Source: Flavobacterium sp. N2038 (lineage in GTDB: Bacteria; Bacteroidota; Bacteroidia; Flavobacteriales; Flavobacteriaceae). Taken from it: DNA of 64,000 nucleotides. Of the stretch, positions 7,615-16,112 are shown piece by piece. The translations under genes were made by a program, and so were the position numbers. The notes beneath the pieces were generated by a model, which ran no database searches, was not told the origin of the DNA, and worked only from the letters and a program-made list of their open reading frames with translations. The stretch spans positions 2,790,001-2,854,000 of the forward strand of contig NZ_CP110001.1 of NCBI RefSeq assembly GCF_025947185.1. The letters are read 5' to 3'. Numbering within the stretch: position 1 is the stretch's first letter; every line of letters begins with the position of its first letter.

Positions 7615-8583
7615 ATGACAGACCAATACGATTTAATTATTGTTGGAGGTGGTCCAATTGGACTAGCGTGTGCAATTGAAGCTCAAAAGAAAAATTTACG
7701 TTATATAATTATTGAAAAAGGCGCTCTGGTTAACAGCATATTTAATTACCCATTGTATATGACCTTTTTCTCAACAGCCGAAAGACTTGAAATTGGCGAT
7801 ATTCCGTTTAATTGTTTAGCACCAAAACCAGGACGCCAGGAAGCTTTGGAATATTATAGAAATATTCACCGCTACTTTAATTTTTCCATAAAATTGTTTG
7901 AAAAAGTAATGGAGATTAAAAAAAATGCAAATTCTCTTTTTGAAGTTTTAACGGATAAAGATCTTTATAAGACTAAGAATATTGTTCTTGCTACCGGGTT
8001 TTATGATATTCCGATAAAAATGAATGTAAAAGGCGAGGAGTTCTCAAAAGTTCGTCATTACTATAAAGAAGCCCACGAATATGCTTTTAGAAATGTATTG
8101 GTAGTTGGAGCCAATAATTCTTCTGTTGATGCCGCTTTAGAATGTTGGAGAAAAGGCGCTAACGTAACGATGGTGATTCGCAAAAACGAAATAAACAGCA
8201 GGGTGAAGTATTGGGTTAAACCTGATATCGAAAACCGAATTGCTGAAGGGAGCATTAAAGCCTATTTTGAGTCCAATATCACTGAAATTAAGGAAAACGA
8301 AGTTGTAATCGAAACGCCAAATGGAAAAGTTACCATTGAAAATGACTTTGTTCTTGCTTTAACCGGATATAAACCAGACTTGAATTTTCTTGAAAATACC
8401 GGAATTCAGCTTTCTAATGATGAATTGAAAATTCCAGTCTACAACCCAGAAACTATGGAAACTAATATTGAAGGATTATTTCTTGCAGGAGTGGTTTGTG
8501 GCGGAATGCAAACGCATAAGTGGTTTATCGAAAACTCAAGAATTCACGCCAATCTGATTGTAGATTATATTACCTCAAAATAA
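7615..8583 (+). CDS. ypdA: YpdA-family bacillithiol disulfide reductase
   Basis: 322-aa flavoprotein. The FAD Rossmann motif is GGGPIG at residues 11-16 and the NAD(P)H Rossmann motif is VVGANNSSVDAA at about 163-174; ATGFYD (about 126) and LFLAGVVCGG (about 286) are the usual flavoprotein ATG and C-terminal segments. There is no CxxC redox pair, which separates it from thioredoxin reductases and fits YpdA, the enzyme that reduces bacillithiol disulfide. This implies that the organism uses bacillithiol, known for Bacteroidota. It starts 2 bp after the CYTH gene. Confidence 0.85.
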   Translation: MTDQYDLIIVGGGPIGLACAIEAQKKNLRYIIIEKGALVNSIFNYPLYMTFFSTAERLEIGDIPFNCLAPKPGRQEALEYYRNIHRYFNFSIKLFEKVMEIKKNANSLFEVLTDKDLYKTKNIVLATGFYDIPIKMNVKGEEFSKVRHYYKEAHEYAFRNVLVVGANNSSVDAALECWRKGANVTMVIRKNEINSRVKYWVKPDIENRIAEGSIKAYFESNITEIKENEVVIETPNGKVTIENDFVLALTGYKPDLNFLENTGIQLSNDELKIPVYNPETMETNIEGLFLAGVVCGGMQTHKWFIENSRIHANLIVDYITSK

Positions 8584-8590
8584 AAAAAGT

Positions 8591-8653
8591 TGCCACGAAT
8601 TCATAAAATTTTAATGTTTAAGAATTATTAAACCAATTCGGGAATTCGTGGCA
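8591..8653. terminator. bidirectional terminator between ypdA and selO
   Basis: TGCCACGAATTC (8591-8602) pairs perfectly with GAATTCGTGGCA (8642-8653); an A-run precedes and follows, so the hairpin works for both convergent genes. The 39-nt loop is AT-rich. Confidence 0.8.
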
Positions 8654-8659
8654 AAAAAA

Positions 8660-9472
8660 TTAAGAACTACAAGACAACATCGAGCATCCTACTTTAGATC
8701 TTGCCCAATCTGGTCTTTTTGCAAACCATTTTTCATATTCTGGTTGTTCTTCGTACGGTTTTTGCAGCAGCGTGTAAAATTCATTTATTAATGAATAATC
8801 CTCTTTGTCAGCGGCGTCTATTGCAAGTTGTGACATATAATTTCGTAAAACATATTTCGGATTTACTAAATTCATTTTTGCTGAACGTTCTTCATCAGAT
8901 AATGATTCAGATTTTAATCTTTCAAGATAGATTGTAAACCATTTTTTCCAGGCTTCCAAAATTTCTCCTGAAATTTCTTCTGTTTTATAGAAAGAAAACT
9001 CAATTTTCTCCATTACTTTTTCAACAGAATCTAATGAATTAATGGTACTTAGATTTCTAAAGAATATGGTCATATCTGTTTCTGAAAGCTGCAGAACTGC
9101 TTCAAGCCCTGAAATCAGTTTATCATCAGCATCAATTGAAGTAGATAAGCCTAATTTACTTAGAAACATCTCCTTATAATCGGAATTAAAATCAATCATA
9201 AAGGATTCTAATATCTTTTCTAAAGGTTCTGCCTCATTAATTAAAGGATAAAGTGCATTTGCTAATTGATACAAATTCCACTGTGCAATTTGCGGCTGAT
9301 TGCCAAAACGATATCTTCTGTTCTGACTGTCTGTTGTATTTGGTGTCCAGGTTGGATCGTAATTTTCCAGCCAGCCATAAGGTCCGTAATCAATAGTGAT
9401 ACCGTGAATGGACATATTATCGGTATTCATTACACCATGTACGAAACCAACTCGCTGCCAATGCAGAATCAT
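8660..9472 (-). CDS. selO: SelO/YdiU pseudokinase AMPylase, C-terminal part (frameshifted)
   Basis: 270 aa that match the second half of SelO, a protein AMP-transferase with a kinase fold. It carries HGVMNTDNMSI (catalytic Asp and metal Asn) and DYGPYGW, the SelO form of the DFG motif, and ends in WARSKVGCSMLSCSS, the usual Cys-rich SelO tail. The ATG at 9472 overlaps the TGA of the upstream part as ATGA. Joined to the upstream ORF it gives about 520 aa, the normal family length. The frame change fits loss of one G from a GGGG run in ACCGGGAAATGA (TGEM expected). Either a real frameshift, a sequencing error, or a split gene translated by coupling. Confidence 0.85.
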   Translation of the reverse strand: MILHWQRVGFVHGVMNTDNMSIHGITIDYGPYGWLENYDPTWTPNTTDSQNRRYRFGNQPQIAQWNLYQLANALYPLINEAEPLEKILESFMIDFNSDYKEMFLSKLGLSTSIDADDKLISGLEAVLQLSETDMTIFFRNLSTINSLDSVEKVMEKIEFSFYKTEEISGEILEAWKKWFTIYLERLKSESLSDEERSAKMNLVNPKYVLRNYMSQLAIDAADKEDYSLINEFYTLLQKPYEEQPEYEKWFAKRPDWARSKVGCSMLSCSS

Positions 9473-10227
9473 TTCCCGGTTCTGTCGGCAACTTTTTGAA
9501 ACAATTGTAAATATTGCTCTTTTGGTTCTCCTTTTATTTCCGGATAATAGTATTTGATAGTATATTCTACAAACTGTTTTAAATTTTTAAGTTCGTTTCT
9601 TGCCGTTAGCATTTCAAAACTTCCAAATCGGATGAATGATGGTGCAACACGACAAACAATCGCACCTTTTTCGTAAGCAGGATTTCCGTTGTACAAAATA
9701 TCACGCAGCACCTGATCTCCGGAAAGCATTAAAGAAAGCGATCGGGTAGTGGGAACTCCCAAATGAAACATTGCCTCTGCGCACAAATATTCTCTAATAG
9801 AGGAACGCAAGACAGCCAAACCATCTGCAGTTCTGGAATATGGAGTTTTCCCTGCGCCTTTAAGCTGAAGCATAAAAAACTGATTATTATGCTCTACTTC
9901 GGTTAAGTTAATTGCACGTCCGTCACCTAGTTGCCCTGCCCAGTTTCCAAACTGATGTCCAGCATAAGACATGGCATATGGTCGGGATTCCGGAAGGATC
10001 TCTTTTCCTGAAAACACATTTAAAAAGGCCTCAGATTTAATTTCTTTCTTTGAGATTCCAACCATTTCTGCCACTTCTTCAGAGGCGTGAATTAGTTTAG
10101 GATTGCCCGGTTTCGTCGGATCTACAAAAGAAAACACCGTGTTTTTAACCTGACGAATTTCATTTTTTACCTCAGGATCTGCGGGTAATTCGGCAGTAAA
10201 CCTATTTTTTATTTTAAGATTTTTCAT
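9469..10227 (-). CDS. selO: SelO/YdiU pseudokinase AMPylase, N-terminal part (frameshifted)
   Basis: 252 aa covering the N-terminal lobe of SelO. Visible landmarks are the YAGHQFGNWAGQLGDGRAINL nucleotide loop region, MLQLKGAGKTPYSR with the conserved Lys, and the SIREYLCAEAMFHLGVPTTRSL helix. It stops at ...KVADRTGK, exactly where intact SelO continues with a T-[A/G]-E-M-I-like sequence, and the continuation is found in the -1 frame as the next ORF. Without the second part it lacks the catalytic Asp and metal ligands, so alone it should be inactive. Start at 10227 gives MKNLKIKNRFTAELPADPE, a normal SelO N-terminus. Confidence 0.85.
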   Translation of the reverse strand: MKNLKIKNRFTAELPADPEVKNEIRQVKNTVFSFVDPTKPGNPKLIHASEEVAEMVGISKKEIKSEAFLNVFSGKEILPESRPYAMSYAGHQFGNWAGQLGDGRAINLTEVEHNNQFFMLQLKGAGKTPYSRTADGLAVLRSSIREYLCAEAMFHLGVPTTRSLSLMLSGDQVLRDILYNGNPAYEKGAIVCRVAPSFIRFGSFEMLTARNELKNLKQFVEYTIKYYYPEIKGEPKEQYLQLFQKVADRTGK

Positions 10228-10323
10228 TTCTATTTTTTCCTTTTTCTACCAAAAATTATAATGATTTCATTTCAGAAACCAAACGGATAAAATCTAATCC
10301 GTACAATTTATGGCAAAACCAAT

Positions 10324-10857
10324 TTAATCTATTAATCTGTCGGCGTACATTTTTTTAAGCTTTTGAACCTTCGGATCGATCACAATCTGACAGTATCTCG
10401 CATCCTGATTATCATTGTAATAATTTTGATGATCTTCTTCAGCTTCATAAAAAACTTCAAAGGGAACTAATTGAGTCACAATAGGGTCTTCATAAAAAGG
10501 TTTTACTTCTTCAAAAACCTGCTCTGCTATTACTCTTTGTTCTGCATCATGATATAAAACAACAGATCGATACTGGGTTCCAACATCGGCACCCTGGCGA
10601 TTAAGTGTTGTAGGATCATGACTTGTCATGAATATAAAGATCAGATCATGATATGAAATTATGTCAGGATTAAATGTAACCTGTATTACTTCGGCATGTC
10701 CGGTTCTGCCGGTACAAACCTCGCGATAAGGCGGGTTTTTTATAAAACCTCCTGAATATCCTGATTTTAAAGATTCTACACCTTTTAAACGCTGAATTAC
10801 AGCTTCAATACACCAAAAACATCCACCACCAAAGGTGGCAACTGATAAATTTTTCAT
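10324..10857 (-). CDS. msrA: peptide methionine sulfoxide reductase MsrA
   Basis: 177 aa. The catalytic motif GCFWC lies at residues 12-16 with the nucleophile C13. The downstream segments GYSGG, EVCTGRTGHAEVIQVTF, HDPTTLNRQGADVGTQYRS and HQNYY are all characteristic of MsrA, which reduces methionine-S-sulfoxide in proteins and free methionine. There is no signal peptide, so it is cytoplasmic. There are few other cysteines, so recycling probably depends on thioredoxin through C16 or a C-terminal residue. It is 96 bp downstream of selO on the same strand; SelO and MsrA are both redox-linked. Confidence 0.95.
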   Translation of the reverse strand: MKNLSVATFGGGCFWCIEAVIQRLKGVESLKSGYSGGFIKNPPYREVCTGRTGHAEVIQVTFNPDIISYHDLIFIFMTSHDPTTLNRQGADVGTQYRSVVLYHDAEQRVIAEQVFEEVKPFYEDPIVTQLVPFEVFYEAEEDHQNYYNDNQDARYCQIVIDPKVQKLKKMYADRLID

Positions 10858-11008
10858 ATAAAAAGTATTGTTTGTTTTTATTGCCTATTAATCCGATAGA
10901 ATATTGTGATAATTTACTTAAAAAAAGACCTTTTAACTAAAGATACCAAAAGTTTATTCAATGTTTGAAGTTTATATTTGATAAATTCTCAATTCTATAA
11001 AAAAACAA

Positions 11009-11016
11009 TATATTTG
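11009..11016 (+). promoter_or_regulatory. -7 box TATATTTG upstream of the class V aminotransferase
   Basis: TATATTTG matches the Bacteroidota TAnnTTTG -7 element, 22 bp before the ATG at 11039. I see no TTG at the expected 19-21 bp spacing, so the promoter is only half supported. Confidence 0.4.
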
Positions 11017-11038
11017 CAGTCAAACCATAGGCACACTA

Positions 11039-12526
11039 ATGAATAGCAAAAATAGTACCATCAGTCTTGAAACTTATTTTCAGGATTTCAGAAAGCATAT
11101 TGTTGGCATAGATCAGGAATTTAATTCACCATTTGGCAAAAAACAAATTATTTATACCGACTGGACTGCCAGCGGAAGGCTCTACAGACCAATTGAAGAG
11201 AAACTTTTAAATCAATTTGGACCCTTTGTGGCTAATACTCATACTGAGACCACTGTGTCAGGTACTGCCATGACAAAAGCGTATCATCATGCCAGAAACA
11301 TTATTAAACGTCATACTAATGCTAACAATGATGATGTTTTAATTACAGATGGTACCGGAATGACGGGTGTTGTAAATAAATTTCAGCGTATTCTTGGTTT
11401 GAAAATTCCAGAGAATCTAAAATCCTGCACTATAGTTCCTGCTGAAAAAAAACCAATTGTATTTATTTCGCATATGGAGCATCATTCTAATCAGACTTCC
11501 TGGTTGGAAACTATTGCCGATGTTGAAATTATTCCGTCTTGCGAGAAAGGTCTTTTTTGTCTGGATAATCTGGAGATACTATTAGAGAAATATAAAGACA
11601 GAACAATAAAAATTGCTTCTATAACATCTTGTTCGAATGTTACAGGAATAAAAACTCCTTTTCACGAAGCAGCAAAATTAATGCATCAGTACAATGGGGT
11701 TTGTTTTGTAGATTTTGCATGCTCTGGCCCTTATGTAGAAATTGATATGCATCCTGCAGATCCAGAGGCATATCTGGATGCAATTTTCTTTTCGCCTCAT
11801 AAATTTCTTGGTGGGCCTGGAACATCAGGAGTTTTGATTTTTAACAAAAGGCTATACAACAACATGATTCCGGATTGTCCCGGAGGAGGAACGGTTAGCT
11901 GGACAAATCCATGGGGAGAACATAAATATATTGACAATATAGAGGATCGTGAAGATGGAGGGACTCCAGGATTTCTTCAGGTGATTAAAACCGCTTTGGC
12001 TGTTGAGTTAAAAGAAGAAATGGGAATCGAAAACATCTTACAGCGTGAACATGAGATCGTTGATTTTGTTTTTAACGAACTAGAGCCTGTTGAAAATATT
12101 AAAATTTTAGCCGGGCAACATAAAAACAGATTGGGTGTAGTTTCCTTTTTTATCGAGAACTTGCATTTCAACTTAGGGGTAAAATTACTGAACGACCGTT
12201 TTGGAATTCAGACTCGTGGTGGCTGCAGCTGTGCAGGAACTTATGGGCATTTTTTACTGCATGTTGATCAGGAAACTTCTAATAAACTGGTTAACGAAAT
12301 CACGATTGGTGATTTGATTAAAAAACCAGGATGGATTAGAATGTCTATTCACCCTACAACGACAGATGAAGAAATTGCTTATGTATGTAAAAGCATCAAA
12401 GATTTGGCTAAAAATCACGAATCATGGGCTTTAGATTATTCTTATAATAAAAATACAAATGAGTTTATTCATAAAAATGCAACTTCATTTGAGGATGAAT
12501 TGGTAGAAAGCTGGTTTAAATCTTAA
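11039..12526 (+). CDS. class V aminotransferase (cysteine desulfurase-like)
   Basis: 495 aa, longer than a typical cysteine desulfurase (about 400). It has the fold-type I PLP features THTETTVSG, TDGTGMTG, SHMEHHSNQTSW, VDFACSGPY and the Schiff-base Lys K255 in FFSPHKFLGGPGTSG. The late segment FGIQTRGGCSCAGTYGH carries Cys residues near the position of the desulfurase active-site cysteine. Family members act on Cys, isopenicillin N or kynurenine-like substrates; the substrate here is not evident. A strong palindromic terminator follows. Confidence 0.8.
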   Translation: MNSKNSTISLETYFQDFRKHIVGIDQEFNSPFGKKQIIYTDWTASGRLYRPIEEKLLNQFGPFVANTHTETTVSGTAMTKAYHHARNIIKRHTNANNDDVLITDGTGMTGVVNKFQRILGLKIPENLKSCTIVPAEKKPIVFISHMEHHSNQTSWLETIADVEIIPSCEKGLFCLDNLEILLEKYKDRTIKIASITSCSNVTGIKTPFHEAAKLMHQYNGVCFVDFACSGPYVEIDMHPADPEAYLDAIFFSPHKFLGGPGTSGVLIFNKRLYNNMIPDCPGGGTVSWTNPWGEHKYIDNIEDREDGGTPGFLQVIKTALAVELKEEMGIENILQREHEIVDFVFNELEPVENIKILAGQHKNRLGVVSFFIENLHFNLGVKLLNDRFGIQTRGGCSCAGTYGHFLLHVDQETSNKLVNEITIGDLIKKPGWIRMSIHPTTTDEEIAYVCKSIKDLAKNHESWALDYSYNKNTNEFIHKNATSFEDELVESWFKS

Positions 12527-12547
12527 GATTCTAAAATAAATAGTAAG

Positions 12548-12574
12548 CCCGACAGGTTTTTAAAACCTGTCGGG
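12548..12574. terminator. 13-bp palindromic terminator CCCGACAGG
   Basis: CCCGACAGGTTTT (12548-12560) pairs perfectly with AAAACCTGTCGGG (12562-12574), followed by TTTGTT. A 16-bp version of the same hairpin is found at 32141-32173 after another gene, so it is a dispersed repeat used as a terminator. Confidence 0.8.
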
Positions 12575-12627
12575 TTTGTTATATAAAATCGTTTGTTGTT
12601 TCTTATGAAAAAATATACTTATAGTTT

Positions 12628-12709
12628 AGCCCCGATAGGAGTGTAAATCCTTTTGTACTGGTTTTCAGTGCAAAAGATTGTAACGGATAGCGGGACGTCT
12701 TGTCTTGAA
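12628..12709 (+). ncRNA. structured RNA candidate (Flavobacteria-type motif)
   Basis: The outer CCCG (about 12631) pairs with CGGG (12691), and an inner stem of 13 pairs joins ATCCTTTTGTACTG (12647-12660) to CAGTGCAAAAGAT (12666-12678) with one bulged C and a GTTTT loop. GATAG occurs next to each outer arm (12634, 12686). I recall elements of this AGCCCCGATAG...GGATAGCGGGA layout as abundant in Flavobacteria, possibly the Flavo-1 RNA motif, but I cannot verify that. It lies in the 210-bp gap between the aminotransferase and permease genes, which end toward each other. Strand is inferred. Confidence 0.5.
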
Positions 12710-12736
12710 AAAACAGAAATTTCTGCTTCAAAAAAA

Positions 12737-14479
12737 TCACATAATCAATCGTACGCCACCAAGATCTGAAACGCGATACGAAAACTTATTTCCGGGAGAA
12801 CCAATAAACATAAAGTTCTTAGGGATATTCCATTTTTGTGAAAGTTCATCAATGATTTCCGGACCAAAAACTCCTTCTATTTCAAGATATTCGATTGAAA
12901 GATCATCGTAAGCACGATCTAAAACTTCTAAATCCCGTCGTATTGCCTCACTATTTATAAAGTCATTGGTAACATGAACAATTTTTAGTTTTTTGGTTGT
13001 TTCATTGCCCTCTACATATTGTAAGACCTTATTAAGAATAGCAATATCATCACCTTTGGTAAAAAATACGAATTCTTGTGAATTGATTTTTACGCTTAAA
13101 TTCTGGAGATATCTGTTGCTTACAATAACCATTCGGCGGAGTGGTTGGTAGAAATATTCTAAAGCATCGATTAGAAGTTTTATGAGCATAACACGATTAA
13201 GCATGATTCCGACAAAAATAAGAGAAGGAACCATGTATTGCAGAAAAGTGTAAAATGAAGCGATATTTAGTTTCATGTTTCCGATGAAAGCTGCAATTAT
13301 AAAAAGAACCGCAATTACAACACTAATTCCTCTGGCGCGCTCGGGTCTTGGTAATTTTCGGCGTTTGAATTTAAGCAGCAAATTACCAAGACCAAATAGT
13401 GCCATTACAGCCAGAAATGAAAAAGTATAAACTCCGGCTAAGGATTCTAAATGTCCGTTTGTTGCAAAAAGTACCGAAATACACAGAATTAAAAAACTGA
13501 TTACAATTCTGTAATGCGAACCTCTTTTGTTTTGTTTTAAAAAGTAATTAGGAAGAATACGATCTAATGTCATTCGGTTTAATAATCCGGAAACACCAAC
13601 AAATGAGGTCAAAACAGCTCCACAAAGCACCAATACTGCATCGATCGAAATGAGCCATGCGAGCCAAGAACCTCCGGTAGTTTCTCCTAAAAAGGCCAAA
13701 AGTGATTCTTTATTCTCACCAACTTGTGTGAGCGGAATGATACTTATTAGCAAAATAGCTATTACGGGATTGAAAAAACTAACAAGCGCCCACATGTTTC
13801 GCAAAGTTTTTGGAAAAACACCCGGTTCTTGTTCCTCAACAAAATTGGCCGAGCTTTCAAATCCTGAAATTCCAAGCATTGCAGCAGAAAATCCTAAAAA
13901 CAAAGCAGTTTTTATATTTCCATGCACAATAGGGGTTTCCCAATTGAGATGAAAAGTATCTAAACCATTATTTAGAATAAACCATAAGGATGCTAAAACC
14001 AAAAGGCTTAAAGTCGCAATATGAGTCACAAATATTATTACTGCCACAAAAGCAGATTCTCCAATTCCTAAAATTGCCAGAAATGTAAACAGAATCAAAA
14101 CTAAAACGGTTGCAATAGTAACATTTAGTCCTTCGAAAATTCCGTGCAGATAATGCATTCCTTCTGATGCTGAAATAACAGCTGTTGCCATATAAGACAA
14201 AACGGTTAATGTTGCTGCCAATGATGCCAAACGCTTGGTAGAAGTATTTAGTAACACATTGTAAGCACCTCCATTTAAAGGGATTGCACCAACGACTTCA
14301 CCATAAATTTTTCTGAATAAAAATAAAACAACTGCAACTATTAGAAGAGAAATCCAGGCGTATTGCCCGGCATACAAAATAGTAAGTGCTGATACATATA
14401 AACAGGACGAACTAATATCGTTTCCACAGATTGCTGTTGCTTGTAATTGATTTAATTTTTTGTGTACAAGTTCTTTCAT
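12737..14479 (-). CDS. APC-family amino acid permease with C-terminal cytosolic domain
   Basis: 580 aa. About twelve transmembrane segments span residues 20-430, with the APC-type early motif AICGNDISSSCLY and GEVVGAIPLNGGAYN. After the last membrane helix (VPSLIFVGIMLNRVMLI) comes a soluble domain of about 150 aa (FFTKGDDIAILNKVL, KKLKIVHVTNDF, SIEYLEIEGVFGPEIIDEL), which resembles universal-stress-like or regulatory tails found on some cation/amino acid transporters. It would import amino acids or polyamines. Substrate cannot be read from sequence. Upstream of it the minus-strand genes 14573-17468 run in the same direction. Confidence 0.75.
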   Translation of the reverse strand: MKELVHKKLNQLQATAICGNDISSSCLYVSALTILYAGQYAWISLLIVAVVLFLFRKIYGEVVGAIPLNGGAYNVLLNTSTKRLASLAATLTVLSYMATAVISASEGMHYLHGIFEGLNVTIATVLVLILFTFLAILGIGESAFVAVIIFVTHIATLSLLVLASLWFILNNGLDTFHLNWETPIVHGNIKTALFLGFSAAMLGISGFESSANFVEEQEPGVFPKTLRNMWALVSFFNPVIAILLISIIPLTQVGENKESLLAFLGETTGGSWLAWLISIDAVLVLCGAVLTSFVGVSGLLNRMTLDRILPNYFLKQNKRGSHYRIVISFLILCISVLFATNGHLESLAGVYTFSFLAVMALFGLGNLLLKFKRRKLPRPERARGISVVIAVLFIIAAFIGNMKLNIASFYTFLQYMVPSLIFVGIMLNRVMLIKLLIDALEYFYQPLRRMVIVSNRYLQNLSVKINSQEFVFFTKGDDIAILNKVLQYVEGNETTKKLKIVHVTNDFINSEAIRRDLEVLDRAYDDLSIEYLEIEGVFGPEIIDELSQKWNIPKNFMFIGSPGNKFSYRVSDLGGVRLIM

Positions 14480-14572
14480 TGTTATTCAGATTTATAACAC
14501 TAGTATTAGATAATTAGCAAGGGCAAAACAATTAATCTGCCGCACGCAAATGACAGAATAGATCTAACTTAT

Positions 14573-15043
14573 CTATTTGGCTTCTGCAAATTTATGGAGT
14601 GACAACAATGCCTGCTGCTGAATTTTTTTCTGAAAAAAACCTGTCCAGCCCAATAAATAACCGGTTGCTCCAAAGGCTTGTTTGGACCATTTCCAAACAT
14701 CAAAGTTGTCTGTATGCTTAATGATCAATCCATCCTGAAAAATAAACTCAGCTCTGATTTTATTAATTACTTTTCTATTGGTTTTAGAAAAATTGTAAGT
14801 TGCGATCCATTGTGCAGATCCTGAAAACTCATCTGCTTTAACATCTGAAAATTCAATTTTTAGATTTCCTTTACTTTTTAAAAGAAGCATTTCCCACATC
14901 TTAGATACCTGATCTTCTTTTAATAAACCAAAAGCCGGGTCAATAAAATGGACTTTTGGATGGTAGCATTCGCTCATTGTTTTGGCATCAGCATTTGCAA
15001 AAGCGGTATAAAATTTGGCGATTAAAGTTTCGTTTGCGTTCAT
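14573..15043 (-). CDS. SnoaL/NTF2-like protein
   Basis: 156 aa, soluble. The opening ETLIAKFYTAFANADAKTMSECYHPKVHFIDPAFG is the classical SnoaL-like polyketide-cyclase/limonene-epoxide-hydrolase pattern, forming a cone-shaped alpha+beta barrel, and FKDGLIIKHTDNFDVWKWS-like sequence closes it (here FQDGLIIKHTDNFDVWKWSKQ). Such proteins have diverse enzymatic or binding roles, and none can be assigned. The C-terminal part GATGYLLGWTGFFQKKIQQQA is the usual tail of the bacterial subgroup. Confidence 0.75.
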   Translation of the reverse strand: MNANETLIAKFYTAFANADAKTMSECYHPKVHFIDPAFGLLKEDQVSKMWEMLLLKSKGNLKIEFSDVKADEFSGSAQWIATYNFSKTNRKVINKIRAEFIFQDGLIIKHTDNFDVWKWSKQAFGATGYLLGWTGFFQKKIQQQALLSLHKFAEAK

Positions 15044-15094
15044 TAAAAATATATTTAACCATAAATATAAGACTTATTAAGTTAAAATATTTCT

Positions 15095-15619
15095 TTATAG
15101 TACACTAATTTCTTTCGCTGTATCAAAACTTTTCTTCGATTTATCGTATGCTGTTGAAAAATAAGACATTTTGTTTACTGCAGTAAAATATCCCGTTTGA
15201 TTACCAAATGCACTGGAATTCCCTGCAATAATAAACCTAATGGCATATATATCGGTCTTTTTCAGTTTATTCATCTCTGCCGGAGTAAAGTAATAGTAAG
15301 CAGTAGTTTTGCCGTCTGCAGATTCTTTTACATTTTTATCGACACAAGGAATTACGTCGCCGTTTGCTAAGTCTACATATACACCACCTGCAATTTTGGC
15401 TTTGTCATCTGATGTTGCAATAGTTAATTTTAAAACACCACCCTTATCTGTTTTGGCAATCTGAATATTTGCTTCTCCTGTCAAAACATATTTTTCGCAA
15501 ATAAAAGTATAATTCTGCGTTGCGTGTAAAGGCTGAGAGCCTTTGATAATCATAGTTTCCTGCGCATTTGCAAACGTAGAAATTAAAAGTAAGATAAGCA
15601 GCGGTAATTTTAAATTCAT
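15095..15619 (-). CDS. exported protein of unknown function
   Basis: 174 aa. Residues 1-19 (MNLKLPLLILLLISTFANA) form a signal peptide with an A-N-A cleavage site before QE. The rest is beta-rich, with strands such as ENYTFICEKYVLTGEANIQIA-like sequence and a single Cys pair (C in FICEKY and VIPCVDK). I recognise no domain. It starts 13 bp downstream of the next upstream lipoprotein gene on the same strand, so both belong to one transcription unit and may share a role at the cell envelope. Confidence 0.55.
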   Translation of the reverse strand: MNLKLPLLILLLISTFANAQETMIIKGSQPLHATQNYTFICEKYVLTGEANIQIAKTDKGGVLKLTIATSDDKAKIAGGVYVDLANGDVIPCVDKNVKESADGKTTAYYYFTPAEMNKLKKTDIYAIRFIIAGNSSAFGNQTGYFTAVNKMSYFSTAYDKSKKSFDTAKEISVL

Positions 15620-15632
15620 AGAGCAGACTTTA

Positions 15633-16106
15633 TTATTCGTTTATTTTTGAATCAAATTTTTCATCCCAATCCATTGATTTTATGGCTGAAATCAAGTTGT
15701 TTTCGTCTACAAAAATGCGCAATTCTTTATTCGCGACCTTTTTACTATATAAAGCATGGTAACGATAAATTACTTCTTGTTTGGTTTTGTAAACTCCATC
15801 TAATTTCAGATCAATAAAACTTCCGTAATACTGTCTAAAACGCTGACAGGTTTTAGTTAATCTTTCTTCTGTTGTATTTTCCATCACTGACTTTGTTACT
15901 TCTGTTTCATTAAATGGTTTAAACTTAGAAGTATTGCAGGTTTCCAATACACGTTTACCTAATTCATAAGCTTTTTTTTGCTGATTTGAATTAACATCAG
16001 CAGCATTTACTTTCTTAATTTTTAAATCATCAGTATCTCTGCTTACCGTTTTAGATTTACATCCAATTAAGAGTAACAAACATATAATCAATCCTGCTTT
16101 CTTCAT
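15633..16106 (-). CDS. lipoprotein of unknown function
   Basis: 157 aa. The N-terminus MKKAGLIICLLLLIGCKSK is a lipoprotein signal with lipobox L-I-G-C, so C16 is the lipidated residue. The mature part carries KPFNETEVTKSVMENTTEERL and FRQYYGSFIDLKLDGVYKT, then a beta-rich C-terminus; the pattern is like NTF2-fold lipoproteins (DUF3887-type), but I am not sure. It lies between an M23 peptidase gene (7 bp) and an exported-protein gene (13 bp), in an envelope-related operon. Confidence 0.6.
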   Translation of the reverse strand: MKKAGLIICLLLLIGCKSKTVSRDTDDLKIKKVNAADVNSNQQKKAYELGKRVLETCNTSKFKPFNETEVTKSVMENTTEERLTKTCQRFRQYYGSFIDLKLDGVYKTKQEVIYRYHALYSKKVANKELRIFVDENNLISAIKSMDWDEKFDSKINE

Positions 16107-16112
16107 AACTAT

